Shown here piece after piece: positions 1-12,500 of a DNA stretch of 64,000 nucleotides. The translations under genes and the position numbers were made by a program. The DNA is taken from positions 3,207,912-3,271,911 of the forward strand of contig NC_051102.1 in the NCBI RefSeq assembly GCF_901709675.1. The letters are read 5' to 3'. How positions within the stretch are numbered: position 1 is the stretch's first letter; each line of letters opens with the position of its first letter. Source of the stretch: Syngnathus acus. Lineage: Eukaryota; Chordata; Actinopteri; Syngnathiformes; Syngnathidae. Below the pieces are notes generated by a model. The model did no database searches, was not told where the DNA came from, and saw only the letters and a list, made by a program, of their open reading frames with translations.

Positions 1-1593
1 ACTGAGCTTATCAACAAACGTTTCTGCATGCATTGATTAATAATTGAAAAACAAATAGCCAAAACCTCCTGTATCCATTGACCTTGACACTAACTGCCAA
101 AACGCACAGAACAGAAAGCCACACATGGTGAGGCAAGAGAATGTCAGAAGAAAGGAAGGAAGGGCAGAGAGAACTGTGGTTAGATGGATGGATGGACAGA
201 CATGATGGATCAAGGGAGGCCCAGAGAGGTTAAGGCCTTGTGGTGTTTCTTGTGGTGATTGATGCGTGGCTGTTTGCAAGCGCCTTCACTGTCAAAACAA
301 AGAAGCACAAGAAACAAAAAAAAGGCCATGAGAGCAAATGAGGAAGCCATTAGAGTCATAAGTGAGTATGATGAAAAGCCAGATACTGCTGAGGAGCAAC
401 AGATAAAAAATAAACAAAAAACAGTCAGACTGCGATGATGGCATTAAAGCAGCAGCAACAACAAAACACCCCAAAATACTTTAACTTAGGCTGCCGTTGA
501 GTTTTTTGAAGAACTTCACAACCATATTCCTTATTTAATATGGCTAACATACGTACACATGCACCTTATTGTCAATAATCAGCTACAACTATTTTGTCAA
601 CAAAGCTTGTTAAATTTTGAACAGAAATAGGGAAGCTTTTAGTGTTTTAGCTTACCCTAATTTGTAGTCATCGAAATGCTATGAAATGCAAAAAATGGTC
701 TAGTTTAGTCACGTTTGACTTTTACGCTAACGATGAATATGATATGGACTTACAGCCTTTTGTACGTACATTATCATGCTTAACATATCTACCCAAAATT
801 TAATCAACACATCTTAAAAAGTAGTAGAAAGTGCAATGGCTTGACTTCTAACACAGGAAATGATAACCAACACCTTCCATACCAGTTATCATTGTGGATG
901 ACGACAGTTTGCATGGTTAGTGAGAAGATAGCATGCCTACTACATGTTCATGTGGAGATGATTGCGTAACAAGTGATCAAACGGTTATTGAACTGCAAAG
1001 AAAATGAACATTACAGTATTTTAATATATAGTTATGATCAAGGTTATTCAAACCTCACTTAAGAAATATTTCTATGGAATCCTGCAAACGTAGAAAATAA
1101 AACATTTAAATAGTTCAACACAAGTGATATTTGAAAGGTTCCTTATAAACGTAAACCACAGTGGTTTCTTCAGTTACGAGTTTATTTGTTCTGTGGCCAT
1201 GCTTAATACGTTGAACACTATCTCAATCCATCTTTCTTTTTAAATAAAATAAATATTGCATTTTCTGCAATTATACTACTAACAATGTAAAGTTTGAATG
1301 TAGAATTAAGAATGTAAAGTTTCTGCCAAAGCATGGAAACGTTACAATATTAGTAGCCTATAAACATTATAGTCGGCGACAAATATTGGGGCATATTCTC
1401 CCGTCCACGCTTAAAATGTACCTCCAGAGGTCCCACATGGAGGTCTTGCTGGGGAAAGGGAGCAATCATGTAACGTTTGGTCAATATCTATAGAGTCCCC
1501 ATTTTTGTGTCTAGTGTTGCTCTCAAGCAAGCTATCAAGACTAGACAAACGGACATGATACATATCTTCCCTGTTGTGGCTCTGTTTGTGTAC
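1..1593 (-). other. partial dlgap1 intron, no coding exon seen
   Basis: This stretch follows the last dlgap1 exon that can be placed and begins with its GT donor at 1593. I searched the minus strand for the expected terminal exon, which should encode a basic RQEARKRL-type stretch and end in the PDZ ligand QTRL, and did not find it. The open frame that runs on from the exon to 1411 is intron read-through ending in a stop. The sequence is AT-rich and otherwise unremarkable. Confidence 0.6.
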
Positions 1594-4500
1594 CTTTCTT
1601 TCAGGTGGGTCTAAGGGTCTCCAGTTGTTGGCTCTAAGTTGGTGAAGCTCATCAAACTTGAGGCTAATGTTCTCAATGGACAACTGAAGCATATCCCAAA
1701 AACCAGCCAGGTCAGAGGCTACAGGACGAGGGTGGGCATGGGGGTTCTATGGAAAGTGGAGGACAAAGAGGAAAGACTAAGACCCGACTGAGGATAAGCG
1801 CAGCAGAAAAGCTCCAGTAGATTTGTTGCAGAATCTGGCAAGGCCTCTTGTAGCAATCGTAGAATAATTTGAATTTCAAGAATAAATAAAAATGTTCCAC
1901 TTACCAAGTTCTCCTCACATAGTTCCCTAAACTGCTGAAACTTTTGGGACATCAACAGCTGAGCACTTCCTATGGCACTCCTCATCTTCCCCAGAACTAC
2001 AACCACAGAAACAGATGTATATACCAGAAAACACTGAAGGAATAGTAAACGGAAAATACTGTATAACATATTAGATCTAATAAATCTAATAAATGCACGC
2101 CATAGTCCCTTATCAGATACATACCGTCCTCAGGAATGTCATTACGTTGTTCGTCCATCTCCATTTGCTGACACCAGCCCTCCATGCGGTCAGTCTCAGC
2201 CTGCAGCAGTTTTAGGAACCATCGGCCATCACGCTGACAGACTGACCTCTGCACCACCTGTCAGATACACAGAAGAGAGCAACGAGCTGATCGTATTCCA
2301 TCAGAACCACGGCATACTACTGCATATTTCTGATTCATAAAAAATGATGTTTACGCCTATTATTCCTCTCATCGTTCTCATCCATGTCTGTTATCAATCT
2401 GTCCCTTTGCTGTTGACTTTACTATATTATTTAATTGACCTCTTTTTGATTTTCATCATCTTCATTAAGTCCTTGCTTCTAGACCACAGGTGTCAAACTC
2501 AAGGCCCGGGGGCCAGATACGGCCCGCCACATCATTTTGTGTGGCCCGCGACGACAAATTGTGCATCAAATTCGTGTGTCATTACTAGAATTGCAAATTG
2601 TCTTCACTTTTAATAATATCTTTTTTTTAAAATATTTGACCAGTTTTTACTCGTCTGATTTGAAAACGAGTTATTTGTCAGTTTGTTTTGTAGCTTTTAC
2701 TGTATATAATATGAGGTGCTCATACATTTATTTGGGTTGACAGTCATAATGGCCCTCCGAAAGAAGCTATGACTACAATGCGGCCCGCGAAAAAAATGAG
2801 TTTCACACCCCTGTTCTAGACTGATTTCAAAATCATCAATCTACAAATGATTTCCTACTTACATCTAAGATAGCTGAGCTGTTGAAGCTGACATCAGGTG
2901 GCTCATCACTGACACTATCTATCCAAGGGTCTGGAGGGGGAAGAATGGATGGATCAAAGCCCACATCCTCGTACTCATCAGAGGCACAGGCGTGGTAGTG
3001 GTTCCCTGAGCCCTGGATGCTGACAGTTGAGGAAGCAGCATCGCGGGAGTATTGACGAGAAAGTACACCAGATGACAGGATTTCTAAGTCCGTGTCAGAG
3101 GAGTCAAGAGGGGTGTCAAGCAGGCCCGGCATGTCCAAATCTGCCTAGTTGAGGCAAACAAATCACAATTAACACAATCATTTTACACATTGTCGAATAT
3201 TTTTTATATTTTTTTACACATGTCCAGGCAATTCTGTGCTTTAAATGCTAAAATCTCCAGATCTCAGCTGACCATAAAACATCTCGAATGGCTTTTTTTA
3301 AGAGACCACATCACATGCTCGGTGAAACGTGAAGTGCTTTTGAGTATGAATTATTAAATAGCAAGCATGCTATTCACTGTGAAATTCCTAAAATCTTGTC
3401 CTCATCGTATTAATTATACAAAAGAGTGCAAAAGGTAACGTCTGTCACGCCAAGTTCGAAAAATCTATTAAAACAACCACGATAGAGGTGTTCCAAAAAT
3501 AATATTATACAATATAAATATGCTAAATAACTGGCGAATGGTCGAAAGTTGCGTACTGTAATGCACCGCTAATCGTGGGGGATAGGGGCGGACCACACCA
3601 CAAATACTGGTATATTTCTTTTTAAATCGTGAATGTATAAAAAAAAGTATTGCCGTAGTCCTAGTTTTCAATTAGCTTCTTCAGTTCTTCAGCAAGTGAC
3701 TAAAAATGGTTCCCCACAAAAACAAAAATCTGAGAATTGATAGGTTCGCAAATACCTAACCGTGAATAGGCAAGGGATGTAAAGGTACAAAAGATAGTCA
3801 TAATGATCAATGTATCTTACTTGTACAGCTGTTGTCACACTGTTGGAGCGTTGGAAGCGACGATACCTGACCAGCGGAGAAAAACAAACAGCAGTCATTC
3901 AATTGTGTAATGATACAAGAAGCAAACAAGTGGTCACCTTCTGTCATCCTCCACTTGCACACCAACCGAGGTGAACTTAGATGGATCCTCTGGGTCCAGA
4001 ATTTCTTCTGGTCCATCCACCTGCAGGGTACCCCAAATCCCATCCGTAAGACTTTATCAGGAATTGCTCCTTTTTAAAACATAATACTGTGCATCCAATG
4101 TGAATCATTAATTATTTGGTGAACTAATTTTCACAAAAATCTATGCTCAATAGATCAATCAGGTCAGGTCTCTTCTGTGTGCCCTCAATACCTGGATACC
4201 TATGGAGAGACATGTGCCCTTCCTGAGTGCCTCTTTCCTGTAGTCATCATGGTGGTCTTCAACAATCAGACCTCTAAAGACTGGGGGTACAGGGGTGTTG
4301 ATTGTCACAGTGCTGTTACTGACATGCTGACTGGCTGGTCCATGAATCTGCAGAAGAAAAGATAAAACTTAATTGCAATTTATATTCATACCGTATTGTC
4401 CGGACTATAAGGCGCACCTAAAAACCTAAAATGTTCTCAAAAGCTGACAGTGCGCCTTATATATGGACCAAATTCCTAAATTTAAACTGGCCCGAAGAAC

Positions 4501-7500
4501 TTGTGTCATGAAATCAATCATTAGTGGCCCGCTGAAGACTATAAATCATGAATCAAAAAGACTATGGATCATTATTTGGTGATTATAAAGTAATTTGTTA
4601 CGTCTGAAGTTGAAATAAAAAAGATAAAATGGAGAATGATTTGATTTGGATTAAAAATTTGACATGATGCATTAATGGTGTGCCTTATAGTCCGGTGCGC
4701 CTTATATAAGGACAAAGTTTTAAAATGGGCCATTCATTGAAGGTGCGCCTTGTAGTCCGGTGCGCCTTATAGTCCGGAAAATACGGTACTTTAAAAAATA
4801 CTATAAGCAACCCACCTGTGCGTTGGCAGCCTCGATGGCAGCAGTCAAAGCCTTCATGCTGTCAATGCTTTCAGTTGAGTTACTGAGTCCGGATTGGATA
4901 GTCATGTCACCTCTTGGTCCTTCTTCTTCCATGTATGCATCCTGATAGGTATTCAAAAACATGAACCAGATATAGAAATGCTTGTTTGGTACGAAACAAG
5001 ATGTACTTCCTCAGGTATCCCTAGCGTCTACATATAATAATAAAGTGGTGTCAATAATGTTTGCCCAGACAGGGTCGACCTCATAACTAATACATTCTCT
5101 ACTGTGCAGAAAATTCAAGTCCACATGGATTTTTTGGTGACAGCCATATTAGACTGAGAATGCTGCTGCTTGCTTACCTGTGCGGACTCTGTGCTGCTCT
5201 GTGCTGTAATAGAGATGTAGGGCTTAGAGGCTGTTGAGCAGGTGGAGGTTCGCGGTGGCACTGGTGGAGGAGTTTTCTTATATGTTGTGATACAAGATGA
5301 AACTACATTAGAAAAAATAAATAAATTACCCAGAATACTTTGAAGAGTAATAATCAATAGCCAGGTCAACCAACATGGGAAAAATCAAGGATATTCAAGG
5401 TCGTTATGAGTAAGCACATGCATGCACACAAACATACACACACACGTACACACACTTTTTTCTACCCCTGGGGCTTGACTGTGCACAAGGCATGGATGTC
5501 TGTCTGTCTTGATGTCTGTCCCTTTTCTGGTTCTGTGATGCGACTGTTGGCCATAAGGGGGCCCCAAGCACTTTCTTGTGCATATTTGTTAAATTTAGAA
5601 GCAATCTTATTCACATCCTTCTGTTCTCACTCTTTTTCTCCCGGGACCAAACAGGCTTGTCACAATTGAAGAATTACTGCATAATAGGCTACTTTTCGAC
5701 AAGGTCAGGACAGCCTTTTTCTTTCTTCATTTTTTTTTTTTTACTGAATCAGCACAATGTTAAGGGTTCACTGAAGTCAACTTTGATATCGAAGCCCTTG
5801 AAATAGCCTCTTGCTTCTCAGAGTCTCGGAATGAATTTTTATGATCTCTTGCAAGGGCCAAATGAAATTCCATTTTGAGAATCGTCAGATATATTTAACA
5901 TGAATCCACAGTTCTCCGGTAGGTTCACCTCACTCAGAGCAACAGGTGACCTCACTTTGATTTGTAGTATCTGGTTATAATTGTCTAGACAAAAAAAAAA
6001 AATCACTGCAAATTTATTAAAACATGTTAAAATAGTTTTGCATTTTAAATCAGGGTTAGATTTATGAATTCAATTGGACGTGGCCATCATTTACTAATTA
6101 AGTGGTCATTTCAAACCATCACTAAACCAACAGTTTCACTCCACTGCATAATGTGTAAATTAATCCATTAAAGAAAAAAAGAAAAACCACCAGAATGAGA
6201 AAAGGTCCTGTAGCAATAATTTACTTTTGCAGTAGGGCATTAAAGGGTACTTTTCAGTTCACTGGTCATTGATGCAACATTTACAATAAAATGTCCATTC
6301 ATCTATGAAGAGCTCAGTTTCCACTGTGCTGTTGGGCTGCAAAAGAACATGTGAATGTGGCTCTACATGTATCTGTAGATGAATTCCCGGTGGAGCAAGG
6401 AATGTAGGTCAACCGTTACAGACTGAAGATAAAGACAATCCCAAACAGCAAACACAAAATCCCTTGGGGCAATGCTATTTGAATGTCATGGATGATGATA
6501 TTTTTTACAATATTATTTTAGTGTGCGTTAGGAAAGGCATCACACATCAGTGCATCCTACCTGTGCTGCTCTGGATGGTCCTGACAGTCGTGGCAGATGT
6601 GCGTGGTGGAGAGGATGGCAACAGAAGCAAAGGTCTTCCTCCTTCTCCTTCTTCCTCCCCAGCACAGCCCTGATCAATAGCTCTTACATAACTGTGGCTC
6701 CTCATTCGGAAACATCCTGGCATGGGCAACGTATCCATGGTATCCATCCTGTCCATCCTATCCATCCTGTCCAGTCTGTCCATCCTGTCCATAGCAGCCT
6801 CCATGGCCTGAGCCTGCATTTCGCTGTAGACCTGCTCACAAACCTGCTCAATCTGCCCATTCACCTCCAATTCACTCAACTGAAGAGAAAGAGGCCAACG
6901 CATATGCAGACAGAGAAGAAGAAGGGACAAATAAAGGGGAGAAAAATCAGGATAAAGGACACTGATTAATCTTAATTTACTCAGAAGAAGGAGACCTGGT
7001 CAATTGGAAGACAGTGCTTATTAGTGATTAGTGCAGAACTGCTTAGTAGGGCATCCATTGATTGCAGCCCTTTTTTTTTTTAAACATACATTTTCAGTAA
7101 CCCATATCAGTTTATTATGGAGCCTTGCTCTCAGTCTCTATTAATGTCCCTATCAGGAATATCAAAATATTACCCTTGAAGCCAAATATGTGATAAACAC
7201 AAAATGAAATAAAGGTCAAATTTTAATACTGTTGTAAAATATGTATTTATTGTATTTTATTTTTATTCAGATGAGAGTTTTTCGCATACTATTTAGGGAA
7301 AAGACAACTCGTGTTTTCCAGCTCCCTTAAATAAACATAGTGCATGTATGTGCTTCTGGGTACTGCTTTTAAAAATCCAATATTTGTTTCTGCTTCGTCA
7401 TTGTCATGATGTGACATGGGATACTGAATTGTACGTCGATTTAGGGATAAGAACAAATCGGAATGCACTGCCTTATACTTCCCTTCCAAACATTATAGAG

Positions 7501-8656
7501 ACTAATTTGCTACAAATGTGCCAATTTAATCAGGCTTTGGGATTTTGGCAAATGGTAATTCTGAAAGGAATAGGATGGTCACAAATATAGAACAAAGCGC
7601 GCCAATTGCAACAACTTATCTGGAGCCATCCTTTTAGATCACAATTAACTGTCTTCATTTTTGCAATAAAGTCAATTGAATGGATCCCTTGTGCATTACA
7701 AAACCCTCAAGTTGTTAAACTTAGATTTTATTGTTTTCCCAATGAAATGGAGGCATTACCTCACCATCGAGCTATTAGAACAGTTAATAGAAGCAGTGGT
7801 AGGTGCAATGAGGAAATGGTTATTGAGGACACATGCGGGAAATCATACAAGTAAGGTAAGGTTGAAAGGTGGTGCAAATGAAGGCTTAGTATATATGTTC
7901 ATAAAGAATAATCTTTACTACCTTACAGCGTGGGTAAACAAGTTTGTAACTTTTAGTGAATTTCAGCTGCTTCGTGTGCTAAATGAATTCCCATGTTCTC
8001 TGAAATTGTGAATTAACAGTGCGCCATTGCCTAACCCAATTGAAAAACATTCAGCTTAAAAAAAAAACTACAATAAGAGAAGAAATAATCCAACCCTAAT
8101 ATTTCTATTTAATGAACATATGTGTGTGGTGGTTTAATAAATTTAAATAATTTAATAAATCGGTTGCTCAATATTGTTCAACAGCACAACTAACCTGACT
8201 GATGGTGCTCATGGCCCTCATGTAGCTTTCATTGCGTGAGCGGTATTGGGGTGAGGACAGCAACGATTTGGGGTCGAGAAGGGTTTTGGGGTCCAGGGTG
8301 TCCAGGCTTCGATTGATTGAAACCTCACTCACCGCACGCAGGTAGCTGTGGCTCCTGATCTGTAGCTTTGGGGAATGTTCTGATGAAATCCTGTGTGTGA
8401 GACAACAAAGGTTGCATTGGAAGGTTGAAGGCAATCCGGTCAACTGTCCTTGCCAATTACCTTATTTATTTTTTCCAGGGATTTGGCAACCCCAAATATA
8501 AAACAATAGAGTAGACTATGAATAATCTCATGCCAACAAAGGTGTGAGTTTGCTATCTTTTTTTCTTTTTTTATTCGGAGCACATAGTAGGAACGTTTGT
8601 TTTAAAGCATGTACAGTATAATTTTGACCTAGTCTTGAATGAATTTATTTATTGAG

Positions 8657-8725
<69 letters not shown>

Positions 8726-9500
8726 CAGAGAGCGTTTCAGCACCAAGGACAGCTCTGAGAGCATGTGTTTGTGTATTATAAATATCATTCCACAGTATAA
8801 GTTTCAGTGCGTTAAATGAAAACTGGACAAAGGATAGTTTCGACTATTGTAGCAATATCATAAGAGTGTAATTTTGTGTGATGTTTCTCTTTCGTCTTTC
8901 CTTGTGTACGTATCACTTTTTTGAGGGGGCGCTTAAAAAACCTATACATGAAATATTGCACCTCAGCAAACTTAGGGATGCAAACAATGTCGATAAATGC
9001 AAGGTGCACTGTACTAAAAACTAATACAAGGAAATCTTACTGTAGAGTGGTCATCTCAGTCAGTGATGGCTGGGTGGCTTTCAAGTAGCTGGCACGTCGT
9101 GCCTGCATCTTGGGGGAAGGTTTGGGACTCCCGTCTGAGTCTCCGCTGTCATCCTCAGCCATTGCTTTTACATAACTGCCGCTCCTCATCCTTCGACATG
9201 GAATGTCATCCTCCTTCCCCAAAGGAGAGAAACCGCTCCACTCATCCTGAGGTACCTGGTAATTCGTGCAGAACAACAGACAATTACCATCACTGCTGTC
9301 GGCATTGCTGCTCCCAACCTGAGTCACTAAAATGCCCTGCTGGTACATATATCATTCAAAACATGCAAAAAAATAAATAAATTGGCCTAACAGCTGAATA
9401 AAAGAATTGACTAAAAGGATATTATGGTTCCCATGTCCACTGTTTCCAACAATGATGCAGTTATGGTATCATTTGTTGGCTAATTAGGAGAGTACAGTAG

Positions 9501-9543
<43 letters not shown>

Positions 9544-12500
9544 GTGTGTGTGTCTTCATAGTAAGTCAGAATGAGGTCTGAAATTTCTCCAAGGGCAATT
9601 TGGACATCTGCTTTCCAGGAGTCAATTAAGTTCATCAACATACTGGCGAAAGACTAGCAAAAGCATAAGAAAGTGCATAATAAGAATATCACACTCGTCA
9701 GACTAGTGTCTATTTTCTAATGTTAACCTGCTCCAGTAGATACACAAATATATATTTTTTCACAATAATAATAACGACAAATAATAATAATCCTAACCAC
9801 TCATTCCTCAATTGTGACTTTATCATAGTGGAGGGATTTGTGTGATCCAAGGAGCTAAGTTTTCTGGGGCTTTAAGTCCCTGGGAGGTTCACACATGGAG
9901 AACAGGTCCTGGGTGAGCACCTGTTACCTGGGCCCATACCAATGGGGCCTGAAATGGCAAGCTTCCAACAAGCTTCGATGTGAGCTCGATGGTGAACAAG
10001 GAAGGAGCCCAAGCTTGTGTGTGAGGTCGAGATGCTCTGAGTATAAATAATTGGGCTCGTCTCCACACAAACCTTGGGCTCTAGTACCAGTCCTATTGAG
10101 AGAGGTAGGACTCTCTTTTTTTTCGTTCATGATTGGCAAGATGGCAATTTTTCCCTCATTTCTGTATCCCACTATCAAGCTGACAAAATACAGAAAGACT
10201 GGAACAGCCATATGCTAATTATTTTATTCAACAACAAAAGTAATAATAATTGTTTTATCTTTAAGCACGCCATGTGTAGTAGTAACTCCCACCATTACAA
10301 TTCTTCAGTTTTTAAAATATTAGTGCTAGTGGGTGTAATGCCAGAGGCATGTGTCAAAAAAGTGTTTGTTGCCTTCATACTGGGTAGTGTAAATTTGACA
10401 GACAATGAAGGAGACAAGCAGCAGGCGAATTTCACTGCTACTCCGACTAATTATGCGTGAGTCACCGAGGAAAAGAGGATGAACGGATCTGCTTTCTTTA
10501 TAAGTGCATGTGTGTGTGTGTGCGTGTGACGTAAAAGAGACATAAATGAGCAGTTTGGCTATAAAAAGCGAGTGCGGGGAAAGGACCAGCTGCATGCAGC
10601 ATCATCAGCGGTGCCTCTCACCCACGCACAGTTCTCGTTTCCACTGCAGCCTGCACTTGTTGTGCTGAAAAAGCTGAGGAGCGTTCGAACACTCAGTAAC
10701 GCAGCTGTTGATGGATTTCATTACTAATGTTTGAAAAATGTTGATTCATGTTTGATCACAAGCAGAACTCTTGCATTTGTTTACAATGATGGCCAAGCAT
10801 TACTGCATTATGTAACTCGTTGCTGTAACTGCGAAGGATAATTATTTAGTGTCATTTTGTGCGTGATTTTTATGAGTGTCACTCAGACTATTATAAAAAC
10901 ATGGTAACCTTTCGTTAAAAGTCGTAAGTAATGTTAGGAACCTTCTGTTCTACTGAAATTATTCTACTGAAAAGACTTAGCTGACAATATCCATGGTAAC
11001 AGTTTCTGGAACATTTATTTTCTTTTAAAACAGTTGATTATTAAGTGTGAGGTTTTTTTTAGCGCAAAGACAGAAAGAGAAAGACGGAGTTTGATTGAAA
11101 GGCTTACAAAAACAGGGAAAGAAAATTATCAATGAAAAGTGTTTAGTACGCTAATAACAGTTTTATCATATTTCTAAATTACGATTGGAATTTTATTGAA
11201 ACGTGAAATAAAAATGTTCATAAAATGGAATAATTTGGTGTGTTTGTAAATTTGCTAGCTGCACTATGCCTCAATGGGAATTTGGAATTGAGGCGGAGGC
11301 AGATAGATTCAGAGCTGTCGCCATTTATTTCATATTTATTCCATTCATAAATGTGACACCAGCGTGGGGTAATCCTTCTGAATTATTGTAGAAATAATAA
11401 GCTTCAAAATATCTTAATACCAGCCGCTATTACGGAGGAGCTTGTGGTTCACACATAGCCTGACAATGGGTACTCCATTGCCAATGTCACATGCACAGCC
11501 GACTCCATCATCCCTAAGGGGAGATGTTGCAGTTTAACTGCCAATGTTGCACGAACCCCAGCGAGTCTTTCCGCAATGTGAAGCACGACAAACTCGTAGT
11601 GCGCCCCCGACCGCTCTCATTTTAATGCAAATTAGGATTGGCGAGGATTGGTATTTGCATCCCATAAGCGCGCACAAAGGCTCCAATAGGCACAATTCGA
11701 GTCTAGCAAAATAGCAAAAGGAAGAAAATTCGACGCATGTGCAGAGATATATTGCGTTTTACGCTATAGACTTTCACTTTGAACTAAAATGTTCTCAAAC
11801 ATTTTCTCAAACATTCTTGATTTACCATTTAGTGAAAGAAACGCCCAAGCTACATCGCCCTAACGCCAGCTCAACAAAACCAACCGCACATCACAAGCAA
11901 AGAGTACAAAATATATAGTACAACAACAATAAGGAAAAAGGAAGCTAGCTGATTGAAAAACAGAACACAACTGAGAGTAAATTAAAAAAATGATGTTTAC
12001 AAGGAGGAAAGATGCTGTTCTTCATGAGTTTATGTTATTGCCTAGCATTCAGACAGTAAGGCTGCTACTGACCGCACTTACTTCTCTGTTGAACTAAAAT
12101 GGTGTAAAGAGGAGGAGGAGGAGGAAAAGGAATAAAAGAGGCTCTCCAAAAGGAGGTGCAGGTGGGGGGCAGGGGGTGAGGTGCATAAAACGCCTGGATG
12201 TGAATGAGAGTCAGGGAGAAGGTGGCAGTGGGGAATCTAAAGGTTTACAATGTTCCCTCAAAAGCTGTAGGCACTATTGTGATTCAAATACAAGATGTGA
12301 ACATTTTTTAAATGTATTTTGGGGTCATGGCAGAAATGTTATTTGAACAGTAATTTGTTTTTACTTCCACCATGTATGATAGTAGGACTAGTGCACAAAC
12401 CTTGTCCAGGTCCTCCAAACTATTTGCTTTAGTAGGATCTATTTATGTGTCGTTAGTCTTGATTTTTATATAAAATACAGTACAATCTTTGGTGGAACTA

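Noticed and set aside
1411-1593. Continuation of the last visible dlgap1 exon to a stop at 1411
   Set aside because: A clear GTACAC donor at 1593 and loss of family similarity beyond it indicate intron read-through, although an alternative short C-terminus cannot be fully excluded.
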